Shown here: positions 24,960 through 33,092 of the stretch, piece by piece
Layout of the letters: each line of letters starts with the position of its first letter
Numbering within the stretch: position 1 is the stretch's first letter
Assembly (NCBI GenBank): GCA_045658305.1
Contig: JAZOUT010000116.1
Span: forward strand, 1 to 61,273
Source: Aphodosoma sp045658305
GTDB taxonomy: Bacteria; Bacteroidota; Bacteroidia; Bacteroidales; Paludibacteraceae
Length of the DNA stretch: 61,273 nucleotides
Reading direction: 5' to 3'
The notes under the pieces: model-generated
What the model was told of the DNA's origin: nothing
The model's input: only the letters and a program-made list of their open reading frames with translations
Database searches by the model: none
Made by a program: the position numbers and the translations under genes

Positions 24960-26414
24960 TTATTTAATATTAGCAAGAGTAGCTACTGTAAAGTCCCAGA
25001 ATTTGGCAACGCTAGGAATATTTACTTTTTCGTCTGGTGAGTGTGGGTGACGGATTGTTGGACCATAAGAAACCATGTCAAGACCTGGTTCGATAGCACC
25101 AAGAATACCACATTCGAGACCTGCGTGAATAACTTTAACAGCTGGTTTTTCGCCGTAGAGTTGTTCGTAAGTTTCGCTCATTGCTTTGAGGATTTTTGAA
25201 TCGAGGTTAGGATTCCAACCTGAATAGCTACCAGAGAATTCTACTTTTGCACCTGCAAGAGTGAATACGCTTTCTACCATTTCAGCCAATTCATATTTTT
25301 TGCTGTCAACAGACGAGCGAAGTAGGCACTTAATAGAGATTTCTTCTGAATTCGCTTCTACAATAGAGAGGTTCATAGAAGTCTCAACAGTGTCAGGAAT
25401 AGCAGGAATCATGCGGAATACGCCGTTAGGACAAGCAGTTACAGCATTGATAAGGTCGTCTTGAATTTCTTCAGGGATGAGCATTTCAGGAGCCTCAACC
25501 TCTTCGCAAGTGAAGATGATAGGGTTTTCTGTAACTTTATATTCTTCATTAAACAAAGCAGCATATTCTCCTACGAGTTTTTCGATTTCTTCGCGAGCTT
25601 CAGCAGGGATAGTGATGATAGCGTATGCTTCACGAGGAATAGCATTACGCATGTTACCACCTTCTACTTTAGCCAAACGAGCTTCGTATTGCGATACAGC
25701 CTCTTTCAAGAAACGGAACAACAATTTGTTGGCATTAGCACGGCCGAGGTTGATTTCCAAACCAGAGTGACCACCTTTCAATCCTGTGATATTCACTTTC
25801 AAAGCGATATCGCCAACAGGAAGAGCAACGCCTTGATATTTCCATTCGATAGTTGCATCCATACCTCCAGCGCAACCAACATAGAGTTCACCGAAGTCTT
25901 CTGAGTCCATATTCATCAATAATTTGCCTTGCAAAGTGCCAGGTTCGAGGCCAAATGCGCCATACATACCTGTTTCTTCGTCAGCTGTGATGAAGAGTTC
26001 GAGTGGACCATGTTGAATATCATTGCTTTCGATGATAGCCATACCTGCAGCAACACCGATACAGTTGTCAGCTCCGAGAGTAGTGCCATTAGCGCGTACC
26101 CAATCGCCATCGATGATAGTTTCGATAGGGTCAGTTTCGAAGTTATGTACTTTATCGTTATTTTTTTGAGGCACCATGTCCATGTGAGCTTGAAGAATCA
26201 CAGGTGCAACGTTTTCCATGCCAGGAGTAGCAGGTTTGCGAATGATAATGTTGCCAGCTTTGTCGACAATAGTTTCAAGACCAAGACCTTTACCGAAGTC
26301 AACGATAACTTTAGTGATAGCTTCGAGGTGGTGAGATGGGTGAGGAACTTGACAGAGTTTGTGGAAGTTTTTCCACAATGCAGTAGGTTGAAGTTCGCAG
26401 ATACAGTTTGCCAT
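24960..26414 (-). CDS. pepD: Aminoacyl-histidine dipeptidase (PepD, M20 family)
   Basis: A 484-residue M20 metallopeptidase. Zinc ligands and catalytic residues are visible: His77 and Asp79 in LQAHMDMVP, the bridging Asp116 in LGADNCIG, Glu146-Glu147 in TADEETGM, and the later HAGLECGIL. The dimerisation lid insert lies between. It cleaves Xaa-His and other dipeptides in the cytosol. Its promoter (-7 box at 26555-26563) gives a leader of about 140 bases with 7-bp repeats. The codon use suggests high expression. Confidence 0.95.
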   Translation of the reverse strand: MANCICELQPTALWKNFHKLCQVPHPSHHLEAITKVIVDFGKGLGLETIVDKAGNIIIRKPATPGMENVAPVILQAHMDMVPQKNNDKVHNFETDPIETIIDGDWVRANGTTLGADNCIGVAAGMAIIESNDIQHGPLELFITADEETGMYGAFGLEPGTLQGKLLMNMDSEDFGELYVGCAGGMDATIEWKYQGVALPVGDIALKVNITGLKGGHSGLEINLGRANANKLLFRFLKEAVSQYEARLAKVEGGNMRNAIPREAYAIITIPAEAREEIEKLVGEYAALFNEEYKVTENPIIFTCEEVEAPEMLIPEEIQDDLINAVTACPNGVFRMIPAIPDTVETSMNLSIVEANSEEISIKCLLRSSVDSKKYELAEMVESVFTLAGAKVEFSGSYSGWNPNLDSKILKAMSETYEQLYGEKPAVKVIHAGLECGILGAIEPGLDMVSYGPTIRHPHSPDEKVNIPSVAKFWDFTVATLANIK

Positions 26415-26563
26415 AATTCTTTAGTTATTAGTTATTAATGATTAGTTATTAACGAAATATTTGTTTGAATATTTTGTAGTTGGCACAACACAAAACATTC
26501 AACATATTTATTGCTGAATAGCTCTCTTAACTCTCAACTCTCAACTATTTAACGGCAAAGATA
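26415..26563 (-). promoter_or_regulatory. pepD leader: heptad repeats and promoter
   Basis: A TATCTTTGC -7 box on the minus strand at 26555-26563. Between it and the ATG are two heptad arrays: agttatt units (26422-26450) and ctcaact units (26522-26548). Nothing else recognised. Confidence 0.6.
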
Positions 26564-26636
26564 AGTATAATTATTGATATTAGCAAGTAATTTTTTGAAA
26601 TATTTATAAAAAATCTTAACTTTCAATTTTTGCGAT

Positions 26637-26697
26637 AAGCGAGAGCAACGAAGTTTGCTTTAGTAGCCGAGCGTAGCAAAAATCACGAGCGAAGCGA
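26637..26697. repeat. Dispersed intergenic repeat copy
   Basis: It shares AAGTTTGCTT and GCCGAGCG with the reversed segment 22451-22498, and GAGCGTAGC/GAGCGAAGCG words with the tandem repeat at 30336-30604. It sits between the AraC-type gene and pepD. Confidence 0.5.
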
Positions 26698-26718
26698 ATA
26701 ACTTTCAACTCTCCACTT

Positions 26719-27573
26719 TCAACTTGTTCGGTATTCTTTTGGGGTTGTGCCTATGTGGTGTTTGAAATATTTGCTGAATACGTCTTGCGAGGTGAAATGT
26801 AACGTGTCAGCAATTTGTTGGATGGTTAGGTTTGTCGATTTCAGCAATGCCTTTGCTTCGAGAAGTAGGTGTTTGTCTATCCACTCTTTGACTGTGTTGC
26901 CCGTTGTAGATTTAATAGTGGTTGTCAGGTGTTTAGGCGTGACACATAGTTTATTTGCATAGAATTCGAGCGAGTGCTCTTGTTTGAAATGTTGTTTTAC
27001 GAGCGAGAGAAAATCATCAGATAGTTGTTGAGGACGATTTGTCTGTTTTGAGGTGATATTTTGCTGAAAAGTGTGGCTAAATCCGTAGAAAAAAGCCAAA
27101 GTCATGTGGCGCACAGTCTCTAATATATAATCGTTTCTATGTGTGATGTTCCATTTTAGCATCTCGTAGAATGTAAGAATGGCTTCGAGTTCGTAGTCGG
27201 ATAATATGGTCGATATGATATTATTATGTGAGTTGAATAGCGAAAAACGATTGTCGAGTCCGAGTGTATCTACAAATTTGCTCGACATTATTATATGGCG
27301 TGCTTCGAAATCGGGAGTTTGGTGGTCGTGAGTTATGATTTGTCCGGGCAAAATCACGTTAAACGAATTGGGTTGAGTAATGATTTTTTGTAGATTGGCA
27401 CTACCTTCAGCTCTGCCTTTGATGCAAATAGTGGCAGTTAGCATATCGGTTTTGAACGGATAGCGCGGAGATTCCATCAATTGACTGTCGAGCAGAATTA
27501 AATCTTCGCCAACCGAATAGATGGTTTGAGGATTGAAATATGTGCGCCAGTTGAGGTACGATATTTTATTCAT
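26719..27573 (-). CDS. AraC family transcriptional regulator
   Basis: The reading frame is open from 27636, but the promoter -7 box (TAATTTTG on the minus strand, 27606-27613) lies inside that extension. The ATG at 27571-27573 (MNKISYLNWRTYF) is the better start, giving 284 residues. The C-terminal AraC/XylS DNA-binding domain spans about the last 100 residues: SLEFYANKLCVTPKHLTTTIKS for the first helix-turn-helix, and TIQQIADTLHFTSQDVFSKYFKHHIGTTPKEYR for the second (shown in the protein as one run). The N-terminal half is cupin-like, but its effector is unknown. The gene is divergent from the small repeat protein at 27733. Confidence 0.92.
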   Translation of the reverse strand: MNKISYLNWRTYFNPQTIYSVGEDLILLDSQLMESPRYPFKTDMLTATICIKGRAEGSANLQKIITQPNSFNVILPGQIITHDHQTPDFEARHIIMSSKFVDTLGLDNRFSLFNSHNNIISTILSDYELEAILTFYEMLKWNITHRNDYILETVRHMTLAFFYGFSHTFQQNITSKQTNRPQQLSDDFLSLVKQHFKQEHSLEFYANKLCVTPKHLTTTIKSTTGNTVKEWIDKHLLLEAKALLKSTNLTIQQIADTLHFTSQDVFSKYFKHHIGTTPKEYRTS

Positions 27574-27677
27574 AGTTTTATAAGTTAAAAAGAGTTTTTG
27601 ACGTACAAAATTAGTTAAAATATCTAATATAAGCAATAAAATAAGACTTTTTGTCTAATTTGTAAGAAAAAATGACA

Positions 27678-27709
27678 TTGTGTGTATGAGAATATCGTCG
27701 TAACTTTGC
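27678..27709 (+). promoter_or_regulatory. Promoter of the 56-residue repeat protein
   Basis: TTG at 27678-27680, 20 bases, TAACTTTGC at 27701-27709. The ATG is at 27733. Confidence 0.75.
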
Positions 27710-27732
27710 ACCGTATTTAATATTGATATATT

Positions 27733-27903
27733 ATGGAAAAGAAACTAAAAACTACTAAAGTAGAAAAGGTGGTAGTTGACACCTATCAAAAAATTGAAGA
27801 TGGCGTAGTTGGCGCTTATCAAAAAGTCGAAGACGCCGTGGTTGGTACTTACAAAAAGGTAGAAGACAAATTTGTTGATACCTTCCTCGAAGACAAAAAG
27901 TAA
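27733..27903 (+). CDS. Small 11-residue-repeat protein (56 aa)
   Basis: A short gene with its own promoter and terminator. The 56-residue product MEKKLKTTKVEKVVVDTYQK... contains three 11-residue repeats: YQKIEDGVVGA, YQKVEDAVVGT, YKKVEDKFVDT, ending FLEDKK. An 11-residue period fits an extended amphipathic helix (hendecad), as in some membrane- or lipid-associating and stress proteins. Similar small proteins are common in gut bacteria but have no known function. No signal peptide is seen. Confidence 0.85.
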   Translation: MEKKLKTTKVEKVVVDTYQKIEDGVVGAYQKVEDAVVGTYKKVEDKFVDTFLEDKK

Positions 27904-27917
27904 TCTATTCTAAACAC

Positions 27918-27952
27918 AAAGTCTGCTAATTACACAAGTTAGCAGACTTTTC
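27918..27952 (+). terminator. Terminator of the small repeat protein gene
   Basis: AAAGTCTGCTAA (27918-27929) pairs with TTAGCAGACTTT (27939-27950), followed by T-rich sequence. It starts 15 bases after the stop. Confidence 0.85.
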
Positions 27953-27976
27953 TTATCCCTTTACTTTACTATATCT

Positions 27977-28047
27977 ACAACATACTATAAATATACAATA
28001 AATATACTATAAATATATGATAAATATACTATAAATATAGTATAAAG
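27977..28047 (-). repeat. Six-unit 11-bp repeat element, copy 1
   Basis: Read on the minus strand: tatactatatt, tatagtatatt, tatcatatatt, tatagtatatt, tattgtatatt, tatagtatgtt, then gtag. That is exactly six 11-base units. Three further six-unit copies are at 34257, 49811 and 60057. Confidence 0.85.
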
Positions 28048-28050
28048 CAA

Positions 28051-28082
28051 TTTGCATAATACCTAAAAAAGTACTAACTTTG
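28051..28082 (+). promoter_or_regulatory. Promoter of the PagL-like gene
   Basis: TTTG at 28051-28054, 20 bases, TAACTTTG at 28075-28082. The ATG is at 28105. Confidence 0.75.
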
Positions 28083-28104
28083 TACGTTATTAATATTTTT
28101 TCTT

Positions 28105-29403
28105 ATGAAATCGTATATAACTCTAATTTTCTGCTTATTAACGTCTTTTCATCTCATTGCGTCTGATATAAAAGAAACAAAACCGGAAGTAACAATCAAG
28201 ACAAATTTTCGTGGAGGTCAAATTTTATATTCTGATAAACCTTCTAAAATCATAGCGCCAGGACCATCGTGGGGAGGTGAGATTGATGTAGAGTTTCCTT
28301 CAACTCGTCAATATGCGTGGCAACAATATTTTGGCGACCCAACTATTGGCGTGGGGTTAGTTTATATGAATCTTGGAGCAGAGGTGTTGGGCAATTGTGT
28401 GGCGGTGTATCCATATTTTCTTTTGCACATGATTGATTTGCCTCATTTTCAATTCAATTGGAAATGTGGTTTTGGTATGAGCTTTTTCAATAAGTATTAT
28501 TGGAATTGCGATACAGTGATGGATCATTACTATACACCACAAGCCAATCCGCTTATTGGCTCGGTGTTAAATGTCTATTTGAATACAGGTCTTAATCTTA
28601 ATTTCCCTATTTGCGATGGTTGGGCTGTGAATGCCGAATTTGGTTTTTCTCACATGTCTAATGGTTCGACTATCAAACCTAATATGGGTATCAATATGTT
28701 GTATGGTTCGGTTGGGGCGTCATATACAATCAATGATCGTGGATATACGGGTGGTAAAAAAGAGAAAACATTCCCCGATTTGCCATACGCATGGAGTCTA
28801 AAAGTTACGGCTTCTGGTGGCACTCGTCAGTTGTATTATCCTGATAGAAAGAACTATGGGGTTGGTTCTTTCCGTGTGGGTGCAACATATAAGGTTAATA
28901 ATTGGTATGCCGTAGGCGGTACTATCGATGCCTTTTATAATGGTAGTTATGTGAAACAAGGTCTTGATACCATTTGTGGTTTGGATGGCATAGTGATGAG
29001 TGACGAAGAGAATCTTGCGCAACAAGAGCATACTATATTCGACCGTTATCATATCACCGAAGACCGTTTGACCGAGAAGTTTAAACTTGGTGTCGCTGTT
29101 TGCAATGAGTTTATGCTTGGCCGTTTGACTATACTTGTCGATGTGGGTGCTTATGTGTGGGACCCTTTGCGCAATTGTTATGAACCTGAGGTCAATCCTA
29201 AATATGGCACTAATCGTCCAATGTTTTACACATATAATATAAACAAAGAGGATGGTTGGAATTATATCCGACTTGGTATGCGTTGCCGAGTGTGGGACAA
29301 TCTCTTTGTGTCGGCAGCTCTTAAAACACATCTATCTAAAGCTGAGATGATTGAGTGGGGTATTGGATATAATATTCCGTTTAAATCAAGGAGTAGAGAG
29401 TAG
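28105..29403 (+). CDS. PagL-like acyloxyacyl hydrolase (outer membrane)
   Basis: A 432-residue protein with a signal peptide (residues 1-20, LIAS end) and beta-barrel-like alternation throughout. The N-terminal half matches the lipid A 3-O-deacylase family: its catalytic His-x-Ser motif with Asn-Gly is in GFSHMSNGSTIKPNMGIN around residue 182. It probably removes an acyl chain from lipid A in the outer membrane. The protein is about twice as long as Pseudomonas PagL; the second half (from about 225) looks like additional barrel strands, a size seen in Bacteroidota homologues. The next gene's ATG lies five bases after this stop. Confidence 0.8.
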   Translation: MKSYITLIFCLLTSFHLIASDIKETKPEVTIKTNFRGGQILYSDKPSKIIAPGPSWGGEIDVEFPSTRQYAWQQYFGDPTIGVGLVYMNLGAEVLGNCVAVYPYFLLHMIDLPHFQFNWKCGFGMSFFNKYYWNCDTVMDHYYTPQANPLIGSVLNVYLNTGLNLNFPICDGWAVNAEFGFSHMSNGSTIKPNMGINMLYGSVGASYTINDRGYTGGKKEKTFPDLPYAWSLKVTASGGTRQLYYPDRKNYGVGSFRVGATYKVNNWYAVGGTIDAFYNGSYVKQGLDTICGLDGIVMSDEENLAQQEHTIFDRYHITEDRLTEKFKLGVAVCNEFMLGRLTILVDVGAYVWDPLRNCYEPEVNPKYGTNRPMFYTYNINKEDGWNYIRLGMRCRVWDNLFVSAALKTHLSKAEMIEWGIGYNIPFKSRSRE

Positions 29404-29407
29404 TATT

Positions 29408-30298
29408 ATGGAATTATATACTAATTATAATCAGATATTGAAAGACCAATTCGGCGCACGAGTACAAAAAATCTCTATCAATGCCGGATTCACTTGTCCT
29501 AACCGCAATGGCGTGAAGGGATGGGGAGGGTGTACGTTCTGTAATAATCAAACTTTTTTTCCTGAATATTGTCAGCCGACTAAGTCGGTTGTGCAGCAGA
29601 TGGAGGAGGGTATTCATTTCTTTCGTCGTTACGAAGGACAACTATATCTCGCCTATTTTCAGGCATATACCAACACCTATGCTCCGCTTGACGAGTTGCG
29701 CCGACTCTATGAGCCAGTGCTCGAAATGGATAAAGTGATTGGTTTGGTGGTTGGCACTCGTCCCGATTGTGTCGACGAGCAGATGTTGGACTATTTCGCC
29801 AATCTCAGTAAACAGTGCTATGTAATGTTAGAGTATGGCGTAGAGAGCACTCTCGACCGCACTCTTGAGCGCATAAATCGTGGGCATACCTATGCCGAAA
29901 GCGAGTGGGCAATACGTGCGACAGCAGAGCGGGGTATTCATACCGGCGCTCATATCATACTTGGACTTCCTGGCGAGAGCGACGAGGATTGTCTTTCGCA
30001 CGCCGATCGACTCAACGAGTTGCCTCTTGATATGCTCAAATTGCATCAGTTGCAGATAGTTAAGGGTACGACTTTAGCAAAAGAGTGGCTTGAGGATAAG
30101 TCGATAGTGAAATTATATACGATGGATGAATATATCGATTTATGTGTGCGTTTTTTGCAGCGTTTGAAGCCTGAAATAGGTATCGAGAGATTTATATCCC
30201 AAAGTCCTAAAGACATGCTACTTGCACCAGACTGGGGCGTCAAGAATTATGAGTTTGTCGATAAGTTGAGAGCAAAACTACGAGCAATGAAAAAGTAA
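29408..30298 (+). CDS. Radical SAM protein of the YhcC/TIGR01212 family
   Basis: The frame is open from 29351, but that overlaps the previous gene. The ATG at 29408 (MELYTNYNQILKDQFG) is the family-type start and gives 296 residues. The iron-sulfur motif has the wide spacing typical of this family: Cys30-x11-Cys42-x2-Cys45 in FTCPNRNGVKGWGGCTFCN. Further conserved segments are GTRPDCVDEQ, YGVESTLDRTLERINRGH and AHIILGLPGE. Its reaction is not established. It probably shares a transcript with the deacylase gene. Confidence 0.93.
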   Translation: MELYTNYNQILKDQFGARVQKISINAGFTCPNRNGVKGWGGCTFCNNQTFFPEYCQPTKSVVQQMEEGIHFFRRYEGQLYLAYFQAYTNTYAPLDELRRLYEPVLEMDKVIGLVVGTRPDCVDEQMLDYFANLSKQCYVMLEYGVESTLDRTLERINRGHTYAESEWAIRATAERGIHTGAHIILGLPGESDEDCLSHADRLNELPLDMLKLHQLQIVKGTTLAKEWLEDKSIVKLYTMDEYIDLCVRFLQRLKPEIGIERFISQSPKDMLLAPDWGVKNYEFVDKLRAKLRAMKK

Positions 30299-30320
30299 AT
30301 TTGTGAAACAAATTAATAAA

Positions 30321-30371
30321 TAATAGAGATAGCCGTACCCAAACTTGTTTGGATTACGGCTATCTCTATTA
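30321..30371. terminator. Long hairpin, bidirectional terminator candidate
   Basis: TAATAGAGATAGCCGTA (30321-30337) pairs with TACGGCTATCTCTATTA (30355-30371). The loop itself folds as CCAAAC-tt-GTTTGG. It lies 22 bases after the radical SAM stop. Confidence 0.75.
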
Positions 30372-30604
30372 TTTATATATTATTCGATACGAATAATACT
30401 TTTTCATTGCGTTCCTGTCTTGCCGAGCGTGAGACAAAGCTTGAGCGTAGCGAAAAATTTGTCGATAAAGTACCCAAACTTGTTTGGATTACGGCTATCT
30501 CTATTATTTATATATTATTCGGTACGAATAATACTTTTTCATTGCGTTCCTGTCTTGCCGAACGTGAGACAAAGCTTGGGCGTAGCGAAAAATTTGTCGA
30601 TAAG
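30336..30604. repeat. Two tandem copies of a 135-bp repeat
   Basis: Copy 1 is 30336-30470 and copy 2 is 30471-30604, starting tacccaaactt, with only a few differences (for example cgatacg versus cggtacg, gagcg versus gggcg). Each copy contains GAGCGTAGCG/GCGTAGCG words found in other intergenic repeats. The region between 30299 and 30629 holds no gene. Confidence 0.9.
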
Positions 30605-30629
30605 TCGTTATACAAGGAAAAACATTTTA

Positions 30630-31394
30630 TCACATTTTTCCAGTCAAATATGCTTTTGTGCGCTCATCTATGGGGTTTGAAAACATCACGTCTGTATCGC
30701 CATACTCAACCAATTCGCCTAAATACATGAACATCGACCGCTCTGATATTCTTTGTGCTTGTCCCATATTGTGCGTGACTATCAGTATCGTTACATCTTT
30801 TTTCAACTCGACCAACAACTCTTCTATATGTTTTGTCGCAATGGGGTCAAGTGCCGAGGTGGGCTCGTCCATCAATAGCACATCTGGTTGCAGAGCCAAG
30901 GCTCGTGCGATACACAATCGCTGCTGCTGTCCGCCCGACAGAAATGTTCCTTTCTTATTTAACACATCCTTTACCTCATCCCACAACGACACATTACGCA
31001 AACATCGTTCTACAGTCTCATCTCTATCATTTTTCGACAATTTAATGCCATTCAAGGCAAAGCCTGCCAACACGTTGTCGTAAATACTCATTGTCGGAAA
31101 TGGCGTAGGTCGTTGGAATACCATACCAACACGACGGCGCACCTCTATTGGCTCCATCGATAATATATTTTCTCCATTCAACAAAATTTCACCATCCACT
31201 CGTATGTTTGGATAGAGGTTATGCATCAGATTCACTGCGCGTAACAATGTAGATTTTCCACAACCCGAAGGTCCCATAATGGCTGTAATGCTATTTTTCT
31301 CTATAGCAGCCGACACATATTTCACTGCCATCGTTTGCTTGGTATATGACACACAAGTCTTCTTAAATTCAAGTATTGGTTTTATTGATTCCAT
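30630..31394 (-). CDS. pstB: Phosphate ABC transporter ATPase
   Basis: A 254-residue ABC ATPase. Walker A is GPSGCGKST (41-49), the signature LSGGQQQR, Walker B VLLMDEPTSALDP, and the H-loop THNMGQAQR. The specific segments RVGMVFQRPTPFPTMSIYDN and MFLYLGELVEYGDT-like (MFMYLGELVEYGDT) identify PstB. It drives high-affinity phosphate import through PstC/PstA. Its start overlaps the end of pstA by 13 bases. Confidence 0.97.
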   Translation of the reverse strand: MESIKPILEFKKTCVSYTKQTMAVKYVSAAIEKNSITAIMGPSGCGKSTLLRAVNLMHNLYPNIRVDGEILLNGENILSMEPIEVRRRVGMVFQRPTPFPTMSIYDNVLAGFALNGIKLSKNDRDETVERCLRNVSLWDEVKDVLNKKGTFLSGGQQQRLCIARALALQPDVLLMDEPTSALDPIATKHIEELLVELKKDVTILIVTHNMGQAQRISERSMFMYLGELVEYGDTDVMFSNPIDERTKAYLTGKM

Positions 31395-32230
31395 TTAATA
31401 TATTTTGCTGTAAGGTTTAACATAAGTACAAATAATAGTAACACAAGCGATGCTCCCCAAATCAATTCTTGCAGATTGGGGTCGTTAAAGAATTCCCAAA
31501 TCAATAATGGCACTGCCGATATTGGTTTGTCTATCGACCATCTGACCAACGAACATCCTAATGCTGTGAACATCAACGGTGCTGTCTCTCCAATTACTCG
31601 CGAAATTGCCAACAATACTCCCGTAAATATTCCTCCAAATGCTGCAGGCAATTGCACTTTTAGCATAACACGAGCTTTATTTCCTCCAAGTGCCAAACCT
31701 GCCTCTTTCAACGATATTGGCAGAATCTTCAAGGTTTCTTCGGTCGAACGCACTATCAATGGCAACATCATTACACATAATGCCACACTTCCCGCTATAG
31801 CCGAGTAACCTCTCATCGGCACAACCACCCATACATAAGTAATAATACCTATTATCACCGATGGTGTACCTTGTAATAGGTCTGTGAGATAACTAACCAC
31901 TTGTGCGAATCTATTTTTGCTATTTTCGGCTAAAAATGCACCGCATATAATGCCCACTGGCACTGCAACTACAACCGCCATACCGAGCATAATCAGCGTA
32001 CCTACAATACCATTTGCTATACCGCCAGGTATCGGCTCACCAGCCTCTATTGCTTTCATTGCTCTATATGCCGTAGGGGTTGGCTCTGTGAAGAACGACC
32101 ATGTCAACTGGTCGTAACCTCGCAAAAACACTTCGCCTAATATTGCAAGCAACGGAACTGCCGTCAATGCTGCCAACAAGCAAATCGACCAAAATGCTAT
32201 CTTATCTTTTGCTAAACGTCTTTTTATCAT
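31382..32230 (-). CDS. pstA: Phosphate ABC transporter permease PstA
   Basis: A 282-residue inner-membrane permease with six predicted spans. The EAA-type loop EAGLALGGNKARVMLKVQLPAA, the ISRVIGETAPLMFTALG segment and the GTPSVIIGIITY stretch are PstA-like. It forms the phosphate channel with PstC. Four bases separate it from pstC. Confidence 0.96.
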   Translation of the reverse strand: MIKRRLAKDKIAFWSICLLAALTAVPLLAILGEVFLRGYDQLTWSFFTEPTPTAYRAMKAIEAGEPIPGGIANGIVGTLIMLGMAVVVAVPVGIICGAFLAENSKNRFAQVVSYLTDLLQGTPSVIIGIITYVWVVVPMRGYSAIAGSVALCVMMLPLIVRSTEETLKILPISLKEAGLALGGNKARVMLKVQLPAAFGGIFTGVLLAISRVIGETAPLMFTALGCSLVRWSIDKPISAVPLLIWEFFNDPNLQELIWGASLVLLLFVLMLNLTAKYIKWNQ

Positions 32231-32234
32231 ACTT

Positions 32235-33092
32235 TTATATTATTCTTGCTCGTTTTATCATTATTTTACCTACCATATTTATCACTGCAGTTATCAAAAA
32301 GAGTATCAACCCTATGGCTATCAACGACGAGAGTCTCAATCCATCTGCCTCTCCAAATTGATTGGCTATAATCGATGCCATTGAGTTTCCTGTCGAGGTT
32401 ATCGAATCTGGGATATTGTTTGTATTTCCTATCAACATTGTCACGGTCATTGTTTCACCCAATGCTCGCCCTATTGCTAAAACGTATGACGAAAATATCC
32501 CCGATCCTGCCACTGGAAACACCACATTGCGTATAACTTCAAATCGCGTTGCTCCCAAACTATACGCCCCCTCTTTCAAATCCGATGGCACCATTTTTAT
32601 AAATTCTGCGCTCAACGAAGCGGCGTATGGTATAATCATTATCGCTAACACCAATGAGGCTGTAAGAACTCCCGACCCTTGTGGCGAAATGTTTAATGCC
32701 ATAATCAACGGACGCAAGCTATAAAATCCCCACAATCCATATATTATAGAAGGAATACCTGCCAACAAATCGACTATCATACTCAACACCGAAGCCACTT
32801 TTGTCCCTTTGAAATATTCTCCTACAAATAAAGCGACAGGCAACGAAAATGGGATACAAAACACCAATGCCAACATAGTAGTCATCAGCGTGCCGGTTAT
32901 AAACGGCAAGGCCCCATATTGCTCTGCGCCTTCTGTATAGCTCCAATCCGATGATGTCAAGAATTTTAAGAATCCAAAATGCTCAAATGCTTCGTATGCA
33001 TCAGTGACGAGGGCATAAACCACGCCCCCGCACACTATCGGCACTATCAATGCTGATGCAAACAATATTACTCTATATATTTTATCACTCAT
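32235..33092 (-). CDS. pstC: Phosphate ABC transporter permease PstC
   Basis: A 285-residue permease with six predicted spans. Characteristic parts are LLAGIPSIIYGLWGFY, GAYSLGATRFEVIRNVVFPVA and IGRALGETMTVTMLIGN. It pairs with PstA. Its start overlaps the pstS stop by four bases (ATGA type), a sign of translational coupling. Confidence 0.96.
   Translation of the reverse strand: MSDKIYRVILFASALIVPIVCGGVVYALVTDAYEAFEHFGFLKFLTSSDWSYTEGAEQYGALPFITGTLMTTMLALVFCIPFSLPVALFVGEYFKGTKVASVLSMIVDLLAGIPSIIYGLWGFYSLRPLIMALNISPQGSGVLTASLVLAIMIIPYAASLSAEFIKMVPSDLKEGAYSLGATRFEVIRNVVFPVAGSGIFSSYVLAIGRALGETMTVTMLIGNTNNIPDSITSTGNSMASIIANQFGEADGLRLSSLIAIGLILFLITAVINMVGKIMIKRARII

Noticed and set aside
27977..28047. 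CRISPR-like repeats or tandem operators at the 11-bp elements
   Set aside because: Units abut with no spacers, and copies occur both in front of and behind genes, so a gene-specific operator is unlikely.
30336..30604. CRISPR array
   Set aside because: Only two long units in direct contact, with no spacers and no cas genes.
30407..30730. Open frames across the 135-bp tandem repeat
   Set aside because: They arise from duplicated intergenic DNA and run into pstB on the other strand.
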